A stretch of 64,000 nucleotides of DNA from Nonomuraea angiospora (GCF_014873145.1 NZ_JADBEK010000001.1:7068001-7132000), one strand, 5' to 3'; shown: positions 43,673-54,515, counted from the first letter of the stretch. Made by a program: numbers and translations. The notes: generated by a model from the sequence alone, not told the origin.

Positions 43673-44566
43673 TCAGATTCCCGCCAGCATGCCGCCGTCC
43701 ACCAGCACGGACACTCCGGTCAGGAAGCTCATGTCCTCGGAGGCCAGCGCGAGGGCCGCCGTGGCCAGTTCCTTCGGCCTGGCCATCCGCTTGAGCCCGT
43801 CGATGCCGGGTTGCGGGCCGGCCTTGAGCGCCGCCCATTCCTCGTCGCTGGCGTCGGGGGCCATGATGGACCGCCAGCCGTCCACCATGGCGGTGTCCGT
43901 GGTGCCGGGGGAGAGCGCGACGACCCGGATCCCGGAGGCGCCGAGCTCGACGGCGGCCGAGCGCACGAGGCCGGTCACCGCCCCCTTGCTGGCGGCGTAC
44001 GCGCCGGCGTACGGCCTGGTGGCGAACTCGTTGGCCGAGCCCGTCACCAGAATGACCCCGCCGCCCGACTCCTTGATGTGGGGGGCCTGATACTTGATCC
44101 CGAGCCACACGGCCCTGGAGTTGGTGGCCAGCGTGTCCTCCCACTCCGCCAAGGTCATGTCGGTGAGGTACTTGCGGTGCTGGACACCCGCGTTGTTCAT
44201 CGCGACGTGCAACCCGCCGTACGTCCGCACGACCCGGTCCACGAAGGTCTGGAGCTGGCGGGGGTCGCGTACGTCGGCCTTGATGTAAGTGGCCTCCCCG
44301 CCGCTCTGCTTGATCTCCCGTTCCACCTGCCAGCCGAGGTTCTCGCGCCGTCCGCAGAAGCCCACCTTGGCACCCTCGCCAGCGAAGGCGATCGCGGCCT
44401 CCCTGCCGATGCCCGAGGTGGCGCCGGTGACGAGCACCACCTTGCCCTCGTACCGCCTGCCCGTGGCCGCCGCGGCCGGAGCCGCCTGCGCCATCGCCAT
44501 CCCCGCCACGCCGGCCATCCCGGCTGCTCCGGCCAGCAGCGAACGGCGCCCAACATAACTGCTCAT
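43673..44566 (-). CDS. Tat-exported SDR oxidoreductase
   Basis: 297 aa from ATG 44566 (MSSYVGRRSLLAGAAG). The twin-arginine plus hydrophobic stretch ending APAAAA indicates Tat export, unusual for an SDR. Core: VLVTGATSGIGREAA, NNAGVQ, VTGSANEFA, YAASKGA (Tyr-x3-Lys), FLTGVSVLVDGGML. Upstream (44601-44639) lie inverted repeats GCAAGTGATTGC and CGAGCTTTCGCTCG, possible operators. A folded cofactor-loaded enzyme would be the reason for Tat use. Confidence 0.85.
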   Translation of the reverse strand: MSSYVGRRSLLAGAAGMAGVAGMAMAQAAPAAAATGRRYEGKVVLVTGATSGIGREAAIAFAGEGAKVGFCGRRENLGWQVEREIKQSGGEATYIKADVRDPRQLQTFVDRVVRTYGGLHVAMNNAGVQHRKYLTDMTLAEWEDTLATNSRAVWLGIKYQAPHIKESGGGVILVTGSANEFATRPYAGAYAASKGAVTGLVRSAAVELGASGIRVVALSPGTTDTAMVDGWRSIMAPDASDEEWAALKAGPQPGIDGLKRMARPKELATAALALASEDMSFLTGVSVLVDGGMLAGI

Positions 44567-44600
44567 CGCCCTTACCCTCATCTTCGAACAGTCCGCATAT

Positions 44601-44639
44601 GCAAGTGATTGCTCGCAAAAATATACGAGCTTTCGCTCG
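44601..44639. promoter_or_regulatory. inverted repeats upstream of the Tat-SDR gene
   Basis: GCAAGTGATTGC (44601-44612) and CGAGCTTTCGCTCG (44626-44639) in an A+T-rich promoter zone; the heptamers TTGCGAG / TTGCAAA nearby repeat the theme. Regulator not evident in the neighbourhood. Confidence 0.35.
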
Positions 44640-44694
44640 CGTTTGCAAACCGCGATCGGTCACGCAGGCGTCGAGGGACGTTGCCCGGCCTCCC

Positions 44695-44985
44695 TCACCT
44701 TCCGAAGATCCGGCCCCTCGGCGAAGGCGTGCAGGCGTACGGGCTGGGGCCGGCGGGTTCTCCCATGAGCATTCGGATGGTGATGGCGCCGACGTCGTCG
44801 CCGAGTCGACGGCCGTTGGGGAAACCCTGCATGTCCCCGCCGAGTAGGCCGAAGCGGTTCGGTCGGTTGGTGGGCGCGGTGGTCATGTTGAGCCGTAGTT
44901 CGTCAGATGGCGCGAACGCCAGTGGATCGGCGTCCTGGTTGAGCAGTTGAGAGTTCAGAACGGTGTCGATCAGCCCGGGCGCGCA
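44695..44985 (-). pseudogene. C-terminal remnant of a DUF4331 protein
   Basis: Reading leftwards: DTVLNSQLLNQDADPLAFAP, SDELRLNMTTAPTNRPNRFG, LLGGDMQGFPNGRRLGDDVG, AITIRMLMGEPAG, then a stop. The G-D-x-x-G-F-P-N-G-R-R box is the hallmark end of DUF4331. No start or N-terminal part is present. Confidence 0.65.
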
Positions 44986-45050
44986 GCGTCTCGGATCAGA
45001 GCGGCCCTGGCCGCAACGAGGGACCAGGGCCGTGTCTTTCCACGATCAGA

Positions 45051-45593
45051 TCAACACCTGATGCGCCGGTAATGAACCTTGTCGTGGAACGTTATCGACT
45101 GACTGCCGCGAAGGACCGAGAACACATGCAGCTTCGTCTGGATGCGGTAAAGCTGGCTACCGCCCGAGCACTTCCAGCGCACGTCCTGCTTGATGGTGAA
45201 GGCCGGTGTCGCGTTGCTGTCCTTGGCGGATCGGGTGGCCTTGGTTCGCCAGTAGCCGAAGCCCCGGTACTGCTGCAGCGTGGTCGTGATCGACATGTGC
45301 CGGCCCCAGCCGCCCTTGTTGCAGTGCAGCTGCCTGCTGGATTTGATGTACCGGCCCTTCTTGTAGGGCGGTATGTGGCGCTGCCAGCCGCGACATTGGG
45401 GGTGGTAGGCGGTGTCGAAGCCGTCCTTGCGCGTCCAACGCGGCGCGGCCGACTGAGCGCTGGTGGCCTGGGGTCCGGCGCCGCGCTCTTCCGGAGCGGC
45501 GTTGGCCGACGCGGTCGCGAGCAGGGGACTCAGGAGGGCGGCGGTCGTCAGGGCCGCCTTCCCGGTGATCGACGTCATGGTTCCGTGATTCAT
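45051..45593 (-). CDS. small secreted cysteine-containing protein, unknown
   Basis: 180 aa; signal peptide SITGKAALTTAALLSPLLAT then ASANA. The mature part is basic and aromatic with four Cys (YHPQCRGWQRH, SSRQLHCNKGGWGRH, RWKCSGGSQLY, C-terminal RRIRC), probably two disulfides. A second ATG at 45578 could be the start. No family recognised; secreted actinomycete proteins of this size are often inhibitors or small binding proteins, but nothing here proves it. Confidence 0.6.
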   Translation of the reverse strand: MNHGTMTSITGKAALTTAALLSPLLATASANAAPEERGAGPQATSAQSAAPRWTRKDGFDTAYHPQCRGWQRHIPPYKKGRYIKSSRQLHCNKGGWGRHMSITTTLQQYRGFGYWRTKATRSAKDSNATPAFTIKQDVRWKCSGGSQLYRIQTKLHVFSVLRGSQSITFHDKVHYRRIRC

Positions 45594-45732
45594 GAAGTGA
45601 CGGCGGGCCTGCTTGTCAGAGTGCGTCGCCCGGCCCGTTGTTCCGTCGTTCGGACGTCTGGCCTTTCGAGTCCACTCTGCGGCGGTCAGGCTCGCGCGTC
45701 TGTGTCGAAGTGCACACTCGTGGAACTTTTTG

Positions 45733-45948
45733 TCAGGAGATCTCCGCGATCAGATCCCCTTCGTCCAGGACGTCACCTTCGCTGACGGGCAGCGCGGTGA
45801 CGACGCCGGACGTCTCGGCCTCGACAGGGATCTCCATCTTCATGGATTCGAGGATCACCAGCGTGTCGCCGGCGGCGACGCTGTCGCCCGTGGAGACGAG
45901 CACCTTCCAGACGTTGGCCGCCAGGTCGGACGTGATCTGCTGGCCCAT
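45733..45948 (-). CDS. stand-alone biotin carboxyl carrier protein
   Basis: 71 aa, a bare biotinyl domain. ESMKMEIP carries the biotin-accepting Lys K37. Follows the biotin carboxylase gene (start 45948 just before the carboxylase stop at 45950), so it is the mobile carrier between that carboxylase and the PxpB/PxpC-type carboxyltransferase subunits. Last gene of the operon. Confidence 0.9.
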   Translation of the reverse strand: MGQQITSDLAANVWKVLVSTGDSVAAGDTLVILESMKMEIPVEAETSGVVTALPVSEGDVLDEGDLIAEIS

Positions 45949-45949
45949 C

Positions 45950-47310
<1,361 letters not shown>

Positions 47311-47314
<4 letters not shown>

Positions 47315-48099
47315 CGGCGGCCTCCCTCCGCTGAGCTGCCGAGCAGCACGGCCAGCGGGGCCAGCTCGATCCCGTGGCCGGTCAGCGCCCTGTGCACCGC
47401 CTCGGCGATCTCCGGGCCGTTGGGCGCGTCGCCGTGCAGGCACAGGGACACCGCGTCCACGTCGAGTTCGGTGCCGTCGTCGGCGGCGACCTTGCGCTCC
47501 AGCACCATGCGGACCGCGCGGCGGGCGACCAGCTCGGGGTCCCACGCCTTCTTGACCGGCTCGATGACGAGCTTCCCCGTACGGTCGTAGTGCAGGTCGG
47601 GGAACGCCTCCAGGACCAGCCGCACCCCCTCGGCGGCCACGGCGTCCGCCGCGGCGGAGGTGAGCAGCATCAGCGGCAGCGACGCGTCCACCTTGGCCAC
47701 CGCCCGGGCGATCGCGGCCGCGACGGCGGGGTCCTCCGAGGCCATCACGTACAGCGCGCCGTGCGGTTTGACGTGCGCCAGCCGGCCGCCGGCAGCCCGC
47801 ACGAAGGCCTGCAGGGCGCCGAGCTGGTAGAGGCAGTAGTCCTCCAGGTCCTCGGCCGGGATCATCATGCGGCGGCGGCCGAAGCCCATCAGGTCGGGGA
47901 AGGCCAGATGCGCGCCGATGGCCAGCCCCTGCCGCACCGCGGCGGCCACCGTGCGCCGGATCGTCGGCGGGTCCCCCGCATGGTAGCCGGTGGCGATGTT
48001 GACCGAGGTCAGGTACGGCATCATGCCGAGGTCGTCGCCGAGGCTCCAGCGGCCGAAGCTCTCGCCCATGTCGCAGTTGAGGTCCACGCGCGGCATCAA
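47311..48099 (-). CDS. pxpA: LamB/YcsF family, 5-oxoprolinase subunit A
   Basis: 262 aa. VDLNCDMGESFG, SVNIATGYHAGDP, GAHLAFPDLMGFGRR, HVKPHGALY and CLHGDAPNG are the metal- and substrate-binding motifs of YcsF/PxpA. Known PxpABC hydrolyses 5-oxoproline with ATP. Overlaps both neighbours by 4 bases. The presence of biotin subunits suggests a carboxylation-driven lactam opening. Confidence 0.9.
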
Positions 48100-49091
48100 A
48101 GCTCCTCGTAGTGGTGCGGGTCGGTCGTGTAGTCGACGCGGGCGGCGAGCGCCAGCGCCTCGTCCAGCGACACCTCTCGGAAGCGGATCAGGTCACGGCC
48201 GGGACGGAGCTGGCCGACCTTCCACAGTCCGGCCTGGACGACGGCGGCGATCACGGTGAAGCCGCCCGCGGTCGGGCCGTCGGGCCCGAGGATGACCGGC
48301 ACGTCCCCGTTGGTGTTGATGCCGCCGATCGGGTAGCTCCCGTCCAGCACGTTGGACGGGTGCCCGCCCGCGACCCCGCCGGACGGCCTGGCCCACTGGA
48401 AGCGATGCGACTCCAGCCGGGTGCCGACGCGGTTGGAGTTGAGATCGACCTTCCACTCCCGGCCGACCAGATCCTTCCAGTCCTGCTCGGTGAGGAAGTC
48501 GGGGTCCGCGTGCGGGCCGCGCATCACCTCCACCTCCCAAAGGTTGGCCAGCGCGGGCCGCAGCGACGCCGGCACGCGGAGCCGCGGTGGCGGCGCGGTC
48601 ACCGCCCGCGCCCGCAGGACGTCGCCCTTCACCAGAGCCCGGCCCTCGACGCCGCCGATGCCGCCCATGGTGTACGTCGCCCGCGACCCCATCACCATCG
48701 GGACGTCGATGCCACCCGCCACCGCCAGGTACAGCCGGAACCCCGGCCCCTTGACGATCGAGCAGGCGATCTCGTCCCCGGGCACCACCCGGACGGTCTC
48801 GCCCAGCGGCATGGGCCTGGAATTCAGCCGGAGGCCCGAGCCCTCGGCCCCGGTGACGGCGACCCAGGTCTCGGCAAGGGCACGCAACGTGAGCCGGCCC
48901 ATCGGGATCTCCAGCGCGGGCGCCCCCGGTTCGTTGCCGACCAGCGCGTTGGCGATGCGGAAGGACACGTGGTCCATCGGCCCGGAGGGGAAGAAGCCCT
49001 TGGACTGCAGGCCGCGGCGGCCGGGGTAGTCCTGGACCAGGGTCTGCAGCCCCGGCATGACGATGTCGAAGACCGCGTGCGAGTCGGTCAT
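48096..49091 (-). CDS. pxpC: biotin-dependent carboxyltransferase-like, 5-oxoprolinase subunit C
   Basis: 331 aa, KipA/allophanate-hydrolase-subunit-2 fold: PGLQTLVQDYPGRRGLQSKG, GPMDHVSFRIANALVGN, RLYLAVAGGIDVPMVMGSRA, SNVLDGSYPIGGINTNGDVP, ILGPDGPTAGGFTV. Homologous to the carboxyltransferase domain of urea carboxylase. ATG 49091 overlaps the pxpB stop by one base. Confidence 0.9.
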   Translation of the reverse strand: MTDSHAVFDIVMPGLQTLVQDYPGRRGLQSKGFFPSGPMDHVSFRIANALVGNEPGAPALEIPMGRLTLRALAETWVAVTGAEGSGLRLNSRPMPLGETVRVVPGDEIACSIVKGPGFRLYLAVAGGIDVPMVMGSRATYTMGGIGGVEGRALVKGDVLRARAVTAPPPRLRVPASLRPALANLWEVEVMRGPHADPDFLTEQDWKDLVGREWKVDLNSNRVGTRLESHRFQWARPSGGVAGGHPSNVLDGSYPIGGINTNGDVPVILGPDGPTAGGFTVIAAVVQAGLWKVGQLRPGRDLIRFREVSLDEALALAARVDYTTDPHHYEEL

Positions 49092-50053
49092 CACGGCACC
49101 TCCGTTCTGGCCGCGGCGGCCTCGCGGGCGGACCGCAGCGTGTCGGCCTCGGCGCGCACCTCGGCGGCGCGGGCGAGGTAGTCGGTGACCGAGAACTGGT
49201 CGTTCTCGATCACGTACTCGTAGCGGTTCTCCAGGACGTCCCTGCGGGCCGCCAGGAGCTGGTCCTCGCTCACGGGCTCGAATCGCACCCGGTCGCCCGG
49301 CCGGATCAGGATCGGATCGTCGCGGAACACCTCGTGCCTGGCCAGGACGTCGTAGACGGGTACGGTCCGGCCGAACAGCTGGTAGCCGCCCGGCGCCTCC
49401 ACCGGGTAGATCGCCACGCAGGGTCCCCCGATGCCGACCGCCCCCTCCGCCGTCCAGGTGCGGGTCGGGTTGTATTTCGGCACGGTGATGGCGTTGCGCG
49501 GATCGAGCGGGAACATGAACGGCAGGCCGGGGAAGAAGCCGGTGTACGCGTTCCACCACTCTGTGCCGGTGACCGCCGCGTACAGGGCGTCCCGGCCGGA
49601 CAGGCCGTTGTACTCGACGATGTAGTCGATGTTGGAGTTGTCGCGGATGTTGGGCGCCTCCTGCCGGATGGTCGTCGCGTAGCGGCGGACCGCTTCGCGG
49701 CTCTCGGAGTCGTCGAACGCGATCGGCAGCGTGATCAACCGGCTGGGCAGGACGAGCGAGCGTACCGACCGCTGCGCCCGGTGCGCCTCGTCGACCGCGT
49801 CGATGAGCGCCTTCCGGTCGATGATCGCGGGCTCGTGGTGCAGCAGCAGCGAGCGGAAGCCCGGTGCGGCCTCCACCAGCCCCGGCACCGGATGCTCGGC
49901 GAGATGGGCCGTGACGGCGGTCACGAAGAAGTTCAGCTCCAGGTCGAGCGCCATCTCGCCGTACTCGACGAGGACGTGGCGGTCACCGGCGGCCCGGTAG
50001 ACGATGGCCGGCCGGTCTCCTTCGGCCGGACGGCGGTTGATGATGGCGGTCAT
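49091..50053 (-). CDS. pxpB: 5-oxoprolinase subunit B (KipI-like carboxyltransferase half)
   Basis: 320 aa from ATG 50053 after GAGAGGAA. FLLHHEP-type start of the fold, SNIDYIVEYNGLSGRDALYA, AYTGFFPGLPFMFPLD, VPKYNPTRTW, IGGPCVAIYPVEAPGGYQLF. Longer than the ~230 aa Bacillus KipI because of a ~70-residue helical tail (REVFRDD..., YVIENDQFSVTDYLARAAEV). Pairs with PxpC. Confidence 0.88.
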   Translation of the reverse strand: MTAIINRRPAEGDRPAIVYRAAGDRHVLVEYGEMALDLELNFFVTAVTAHLAEHPVPGLVEAAPGFRSLLLHHEPAIIDRKALIDAVDEAHRAQRSVRSLVLPSRLITLPIAFDDSESREAVRRYATTIRQEAPNIRDNSNIDYIVEYNGLSGRDALYAAVTGTEWWNAYTGFFPGLPFMFPLDPRNAITVPKYNPTRTWTAEGAVGIGGPCVAIYPVEAPGGYQLFGRTVPVYDVLARHEVFRDDPILIRPGDRVRFEPVSEDQLLAARRDVLENRYEYVIENDQFSVTDYLARAAEVRAEADTLRSAREAAAARTEVP

Positions 50054-50063
50054 GGTTCCTCTC

Positions 50064-51626
50064 TCAGCGGCCGGCCGGCGCGGTGGCACCGGCCGGAGCG
50101 GTCGAGTCGGCGGCGCAGGCGGAGCAGACGGCGGCTCCCCCCGCGTTCGGGTCGCGGTCCATCTCCACGGCCACGTATGACCGGTCGCAGGAGTGGCACC
50201 TGATGCGGGCCTCCCAGATGTCCTCGACCTCGTCTCGCGGGTCCTCCCCGGCAGGCCGTACGGCGCCGGGGGCGGTGACCAGGGCGGCGTAGTAGAGGCC
50301 CGCGGCGACGGCGACGGTGATCAGCGGTGCGAGCTGCGCGAGCACGGGGCTGGCCGACTGCTCGGTGAGCACGATCCCCACGGCGGAGGCCGCGAGCCAG
50401 GCCCCCGCGCCCGCGGTCACCGGCTTGAGCCGCCGTGGCCGGAACTCGGGCAGGCCGTCACGGTCCGCGCCCCGCACCGCGATGTGCACCATCGCGATCG
50501 CGACCCACGCGGTCACGAAGACGCCCTGCCAGGCGAGCGCGCGCAGCAGGTAGCTCAGCACGTCGGTCAGCATGAACAGGTAGGCGAGCACGCCTGCCAC
50601 GACGGTCCAGACGGCCCGCGGCAGCCTCAGCCGGAGTACCCGCGTGGCGAACGCGTCCAGGTTGGTGGAGGCGAGATAGTAGTTGGCGGTGTTGATCCGC
50701 GTCTGGGAGACGAAGATCACCAGTACGCCGGCGAAGCCCAGCGACCTGACGAACGCGGTGACCACACCCGTCTCGGTGCCCGCGATGTCCCAGGCGCGCA
50801 GCAGATAGATGCCGATCAGGCCGTTGACGGCGAAGGTGAAGGCGTAGAAGACCCAGCCGAAGGTGACCGTACCGTGGAACTTCTGGTCCTCCGCCCGGCC
50901 GAAGCGGGCGTAGTCCACGGTGTACATCATCATGATGTACACACCCATGTAGATCAGGTACGCGGTGAGCCAGCCGGGCAGCGGGCCGCTCGGCGCCGCC
51001 GACTGAAGCCAGTCCTGCGGGTAGCCCCGCTGGACCGTCGCCGCGATCACCACGGCGACCAGGCCGACCACGTACAGCGGCAGCAGCACGCCGTTGAGCT
51101 TGTCCAGCCAGGTCCGCACGCCGCCGATGACCAGCGGCAGCGCGTACGCCACGACCACGAGGTACCAGATCTCGATGGCGCCGCCGAAGTACTGCTGGAA
51201 GGCCACCGCGACGATCGAGCCTTCGAACACCGCGTAGTACAGCGCGGTCGCGGCGAAGATGAGCGGTGCGAGTGCCGAGCCCAGCATGCCGAACAGCCGC
51301 CGCGACAGCAGCGCGACCGTCAGGCCGGTGCGGGCGGCGTACCTGGACAGGACCAGGTTCACGACTCCAAAGGTGGCCACCGTCAGCACCATGCCGACGA
51401 TGGTCGCCGGGGTGCCGACGGCGTCCGCCGCGGCCACGGCGACGTAGAGCCAGAACATGGCCGAGAACAGCGCCCACCAGGCCATGGCGAGCGACCATCG
51501 GCCGGATCGCCAGGACCTGGGCACGACATGGTTCGAGTAGTCCTCGGTGGCGGCCTCCTTGACGACCTTCGGGTCGTCGGTGAAGGAGACCTCCAGCGCC
51601 GGGGGGCCTGCGGAGGTGAGGGACAT
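50064..51626 (-). CDS. NCS1-type nucleobase/lactam transporter with C-terminal zinc-ribbon tail
   Basis: 520 aa, about 12 transmembrane helices. SNHVVPRSWRSGRWSLAMAW, FWLYVAVAAADAVGTPATIV and FVSQTRINTANYYLASTNLD match the cytosine/allantoin permease (NCS1) group. ATG 51626 follows GGAGA. After the last helix a cytosolic tail carries C-x2-C (CHSC) and C-x2-C (CSAC) separated by ~22 residues, a zinc-ribbon or rubredoxin-like knuckle not usual in NCS1 carriers. Probably imports the substrate of the PxpABC/biotin system. Confidence 0.85.
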   Translation of the reverse strand: MSLTSAGPPALEVSFTDDPKVVKEAATEDYSNHVVPRSWRSGRWSLAMAWWALFSAMFWLYVAVAAADAVGTPATIVGMVLTVATFGVVNLVLSRYAARTGLTVALLSRRLFGMLGSALAPLIFAATALYYAVFEGSIVAVAFQQYFGGAIEIWYLVVVAYALPLVIGGVRTWLDKLNGVLLPLYVVGLVAVVIAATVQRGYPQDWLQSAAPSGPLPGWLTAYLIYMGVYIMMMYTVDYARFGRAEDQKFHGTVTFGWVFYAFTFAVNGLIGIYLLRAWDIAGTETGVVTAFVRSLGFAGVLVIFVSQTRINTANYYLASTNLDAFATRVLRLRLPRAVWTVVAGVLAYLFMLTDVLSYLLRALAWQGVFVTAWVAIAMVHIAVRGADRDGLPEFRPRRLKPVTAGAGAWLAASAVGIVLTEQSASPVLAQLAPLITVAVAAGLYYAALVTAPGAVRPAGEDPRDEVEDIWEARIRCHSCDRSYVAVEMDRDPNAGGAAVCSACAADSTAPAGATAPAGR

Positions 51627-51756
51627 GCGGGTCTCCTGCGAGCTTTGGGGGTGACGTCGGCTCAGGCCAGGATGTGTCACGACGGCACGCCCGCCCCATC
51701 CGCGATCCGGGCAACCGCGCGAGCTGTTTGCGCCATTCGCGTAATTCGCGGTTAAC

Positions 51757-53259
51757 TCACCTGTCCCGTACGGTGAACGCCATCCACAACTCCGCGCGCA
51801 GTCCCGGGTCGGAGAAGCGCCTGCCCAGCAGCGTCTCGGCGCGTCCGAGCCGGTAGGTGAGCGTCCGGCGGTGGACACCGAGCGCAGCCGAGGCAGCCTC
51901 CGTGTTGCCGTTGTGCGTCAGGAAGGTGCGCACGGTGCCGAGCAGGTCGATCCTGCGGGCCTCCTCGCTCTCCAGCGGGGCCAGCATCGCGATCGCCCAT
52001 CCCTCCGCCTCGGCCGGGCCGACGTGCGCCAGCAGCCCGACGTCGGCGACGTCCCTGGTGGTCAGCAACGTGTACGGCGCGGAGGCCGGCACCGTGTCGG
52101 CGAGCGCGGCCACCCGCGGCCAGACACGAGCCAGGTCGGTCCATTCGACGGCCGCGCCGATCACGCCCCGGCCGCCCTTGACGGAGCTGAGCACCGACTG
52201 GAGCACGCCCACGTGCCCCTCCACGGCGGGCAGCACCACCACCATGCGGCCCCGCGCATCGCCCGCGACCAGCGCCGACACGATCTGCAGGCTGCGCTCG
52301 TTCTCCAGCGCAACCAGCAGGTCGCCGGGGTGCCCCGGGTCGGCGGTGACGACGGCGATGCGGACGAGCCCCTCGGGGAGCGGGATGCCCAGCGATTCGG
52401 CCGCCTGCTCGGCCGCGGCGTACCGGCCGGCCAGGACCAGGGCGAGCACCGTGGCCCGCTCTCTGCGTTCGCTGGCGAGCAGCTCCGCCGCCCGCGCGAC
52501 CTCCAGCGAGAGCAGATCGACGGCGAGGTCGACCACGCCGCGATCGTGCCCGGACAGCGGATCCGGCCTGCCGACCGCGAGCACGCCCGCGGGCCGGGCC
52601 GGCTCGCTCACCGGCAGCAGGGTGACCCGGGTGTCACCGAGGTCGAACATCGCCGAATGCCAGGAGCCGGTGCGCGAGACCTCCAGCCGCACGCGTTCGG
52701 CGTTGCGCCGGGCGTGGTCGGGAGCGCCCGCGAGCACGTGACCCTCGCGCGAGAGCAGCAGTACCCACGCGTCGAGGTGCGCCGCCAGGCTGGTGACGAT
52801 CGAACGGTGCGCGGGAGCCGTCAGGGCCGCCTTCACCAGGATCCGGTAGCGCTCCATCGCCGAGGTCTGCGCGGCCCGCTCGGCGGCGGCGATCCCGTCG
52901 GTCACGGCGCGCACCACGGAGCTGAACCGCGTCGGCTCCGACACCTCCACCACGCTCACCCCGAGCCGGTCGGCCGCCTCGACCAGCGTCGGCGGGACGA
53001 TCGCGTGCCGCAGCCCCACCCCGAACCCCAGCGCGGGCACTCCCGCGCCCACCAGCCGCTCGACGTATTCGGGCCACTGGCTGCTGGTGCGCCCCAGGCT
53101 CAGCCCGGTCGTCAGCAACAGGGTGCCCTCGTCGAGGTATGGGGTGGGGTCGAGAAGCTCGCTGATGTGCGCCCAGCGCACGACGACGTCGCCGCGCCCG
53201 GCGCGCAGGGTCAGGCCGAGATCGCCTTTGGCGACCAGACTGGCGAGCGTCTCCGGCAT
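51757..53259 (-). CDS. PucR-family transcriptional regulator
   Basis: 500 aa. N-terminal purine-catabolism-type domain (PTPYLDEGTLLLTTGLSLGR, GVPALGFGVGLRHAIVPPTL), middle GAF/GGDEF-like region, C-terminal HTH (LLGTVRTFLTHNGNTEAASA, LGVHRRTLTYRLGRAETLLG). 130 bp upstream of, and on the same strand as, the transporter-pxp-biotin operon; the likely activator, responding to the imported nitrogen compound. Confidence 0.9.
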   Translation of the reverse strand: MPETLASLVAKGDLGLTLRAGRGDVVVRWAHISELLDPTPYLDEGTLLLTTGLSLGRTSSQWPEYVERLVGAGVPALGFGVGLRHAIVPPTLVEAADRLGVSVVEVSEPTRFSSVVRAVTDGIAAAERAAQTSAMERYRILVKAALTAPAHRSIVTSLAAHLDAWVLLLSREGHVLAGAPDHARRNAERVRLEVSRTGSWHSAMFDLGDTRVTLLPVSEPARPAGVLAVGRPDPLSGHDRGVVDLAVDLLSLEVARAAELLASERRERATVLALVLAGRYAAAEQAAESLGIPLPEGLVRIAVVTADPGHPGDLLVALENERSLQIVSALVAGDARGRMVVVLPAVEGHVGVLQSVLSSVKGGRGVIGAAVEWTDLARVWPRVAALADTVPASAPYTLLTTRDVADVGLLAHVGPAEAEGWAIAMLAPLESEEARRIDLLGTVRTFLTHNGNTEAASAALGVHRRTLTYRLGRAETLLGRRFSDPGLRAELWMAFTVRDR

Positions 53260-53544
53260 CTGCCCAGGTTAACGGCTCGACGACCTGGCCAGACAGGGCG
53301 CCGGACCCGCCCGGTTCGTCGTACGGCCGGGTCGACTGGAGCGAGCCGACCCGCCGCCCGGCGTGTGCTTGACCGATCGCCCGGAACGGCTCACTGACCC
53401 CGGCCTGATCCGTGCCTTCCCCTGGCGCCGATCAGCGCATGAATCTGCAGCGTGCCGGCCGGAGGCGCATCGCCGCCGTGCACCCGCTCATCGCGGCGCG
53501 CCGCCCTGCTCCGGCGGACGCGTTCGCTGCGGCGTGCCGCCTCG

Positions 53545-53779
53545 GCGCGAAGGGCCGACTGGCCGCGCAGTGCCTGCCAGGCGGTGATGGCGAACAGGGC
53601 GCCGTAGCCGAAGATGACGACTCCGGCCAACTGGGCGCGGACGCGTTCGCCGCGCAGCCGGCCCACCCGGGCCGCGAGGGCGGCGAGGACGAGCGCCGTG
53701 AGCACGAACCCCTGGATGGAGTGCAGGCCGATGAAGTGCGGGACGCGCAGGTCGCCTGTGGGTGCCAAGAACGCGGCCG
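53545..53779 (-). pseudogene. C-terminal fragment of a membrane protein
   Basis: FLAPTGDLRVPHFIGLHSIQ, GFVLTALVLAALAARVGRL, LAGVVIFGYGALFAITAWQA, LRGQS: two to three helices of a common actinomycete membrane protein of unknown function. It joins a response-regulator fragment at 53780. 53260-53544 holds no other gene. Confidence 0.5.
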
Positions 53780-54186
53780 CCCTATTCTGATCAGGGGCGC
53801 GCTGGCCGCGCTGCTGGAGTTGGAGGACGACCTCACCGTCACCGCCGAGGCCGCCACCTCGACCGACGCCGTACGCCTGGCCCTGGAGCAGCGCCCGGAC
53901 ATCGCCGTCCTGGACCTGGATCATCCGCAACATCGCGGCCGGGCGACGCTATGTGGACCCCGACATCGCCTCCTCCGCGCTGACAGAGGGCGACTGCCCG
54001 CTCAGCGACCGCGAACTGGAGGTGCTGCGGGCGTCACGCACCGGCGCCTCGATCAGGGAGATCGCCGACCAGGTCCATCTGGCGCCGGGCACCGTACGCA
54101 ACTACCTGTCGGCCGCCATGAGCAAGCTCGGCGTCAGCTCCCGCCACGCCGCCGCCCACCGCGCGTGGGAAGAAGGCTGGATCTGA
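53780..54186 (+). pseudogene. NarL-type response regulator with start and middle deleted
   Basis: LIRGALAALLELEDDLTVTA, EAATSTDAVRLALEQRPDIA, VLDLD is the receiver N-half without its initial D-D loop. After an internal deletion comes IIRNIAAGRRYVDPDIASSA in another frame, then an intact LuxR HTH (LSDRELEVLRASRTGASIRE, LAPGTVRNYLSAAMSKLGVS). The rest of the receiver (conserved Thr/Lys) is lost. Confidence 0.75.
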
Positions 54187-54350
54187 GACGTCGCGATGAC
54201 CTCCACCACTGATGACCGGTTAATGGCCTGGTCCAGCCCTGCGAAATGGTCCAGTGTCTTTCGGCACGGATCGCGTGCACGTGGGTTATGTCCTCCAGCC
54301 CCTCAGGTAGGCGTTAATGCAGGCTCGGTTCCGCGACACCGCGCCTGCGC

Positions 54351-54485
54351 CTGCCGGTAATTACATCCGCCCAGGTCATAACCCCGCGAGGGCTGTACTG
54401 GCATGCGCGAGTTCCGGCCGCCAAGAGAGGCGAACGCGTGCGGCATGATGATCGGCCGTGCTCCTGAGCCGGTAGCTCACCGTGT
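54351..54485. mobile_element. orphan end of the 38540-type IS
   Basis: TGCGCCTGCCGGTAATTACA then TCCGCCCAGGTCAT matches the right end of the IS at 39750-39781, and similarity continues for ~100 bp (GAGTTCCGGCCGCC, GCGTGCGGCATGATGATC, GTGCTCC) with small gaps. No transposase. 54187-54350 holds no gene. Confidence 0.7.
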
Positions 54486-54515
54486 GGGCCGGCCATACCT
54501 CATTGCACGCTGTCC

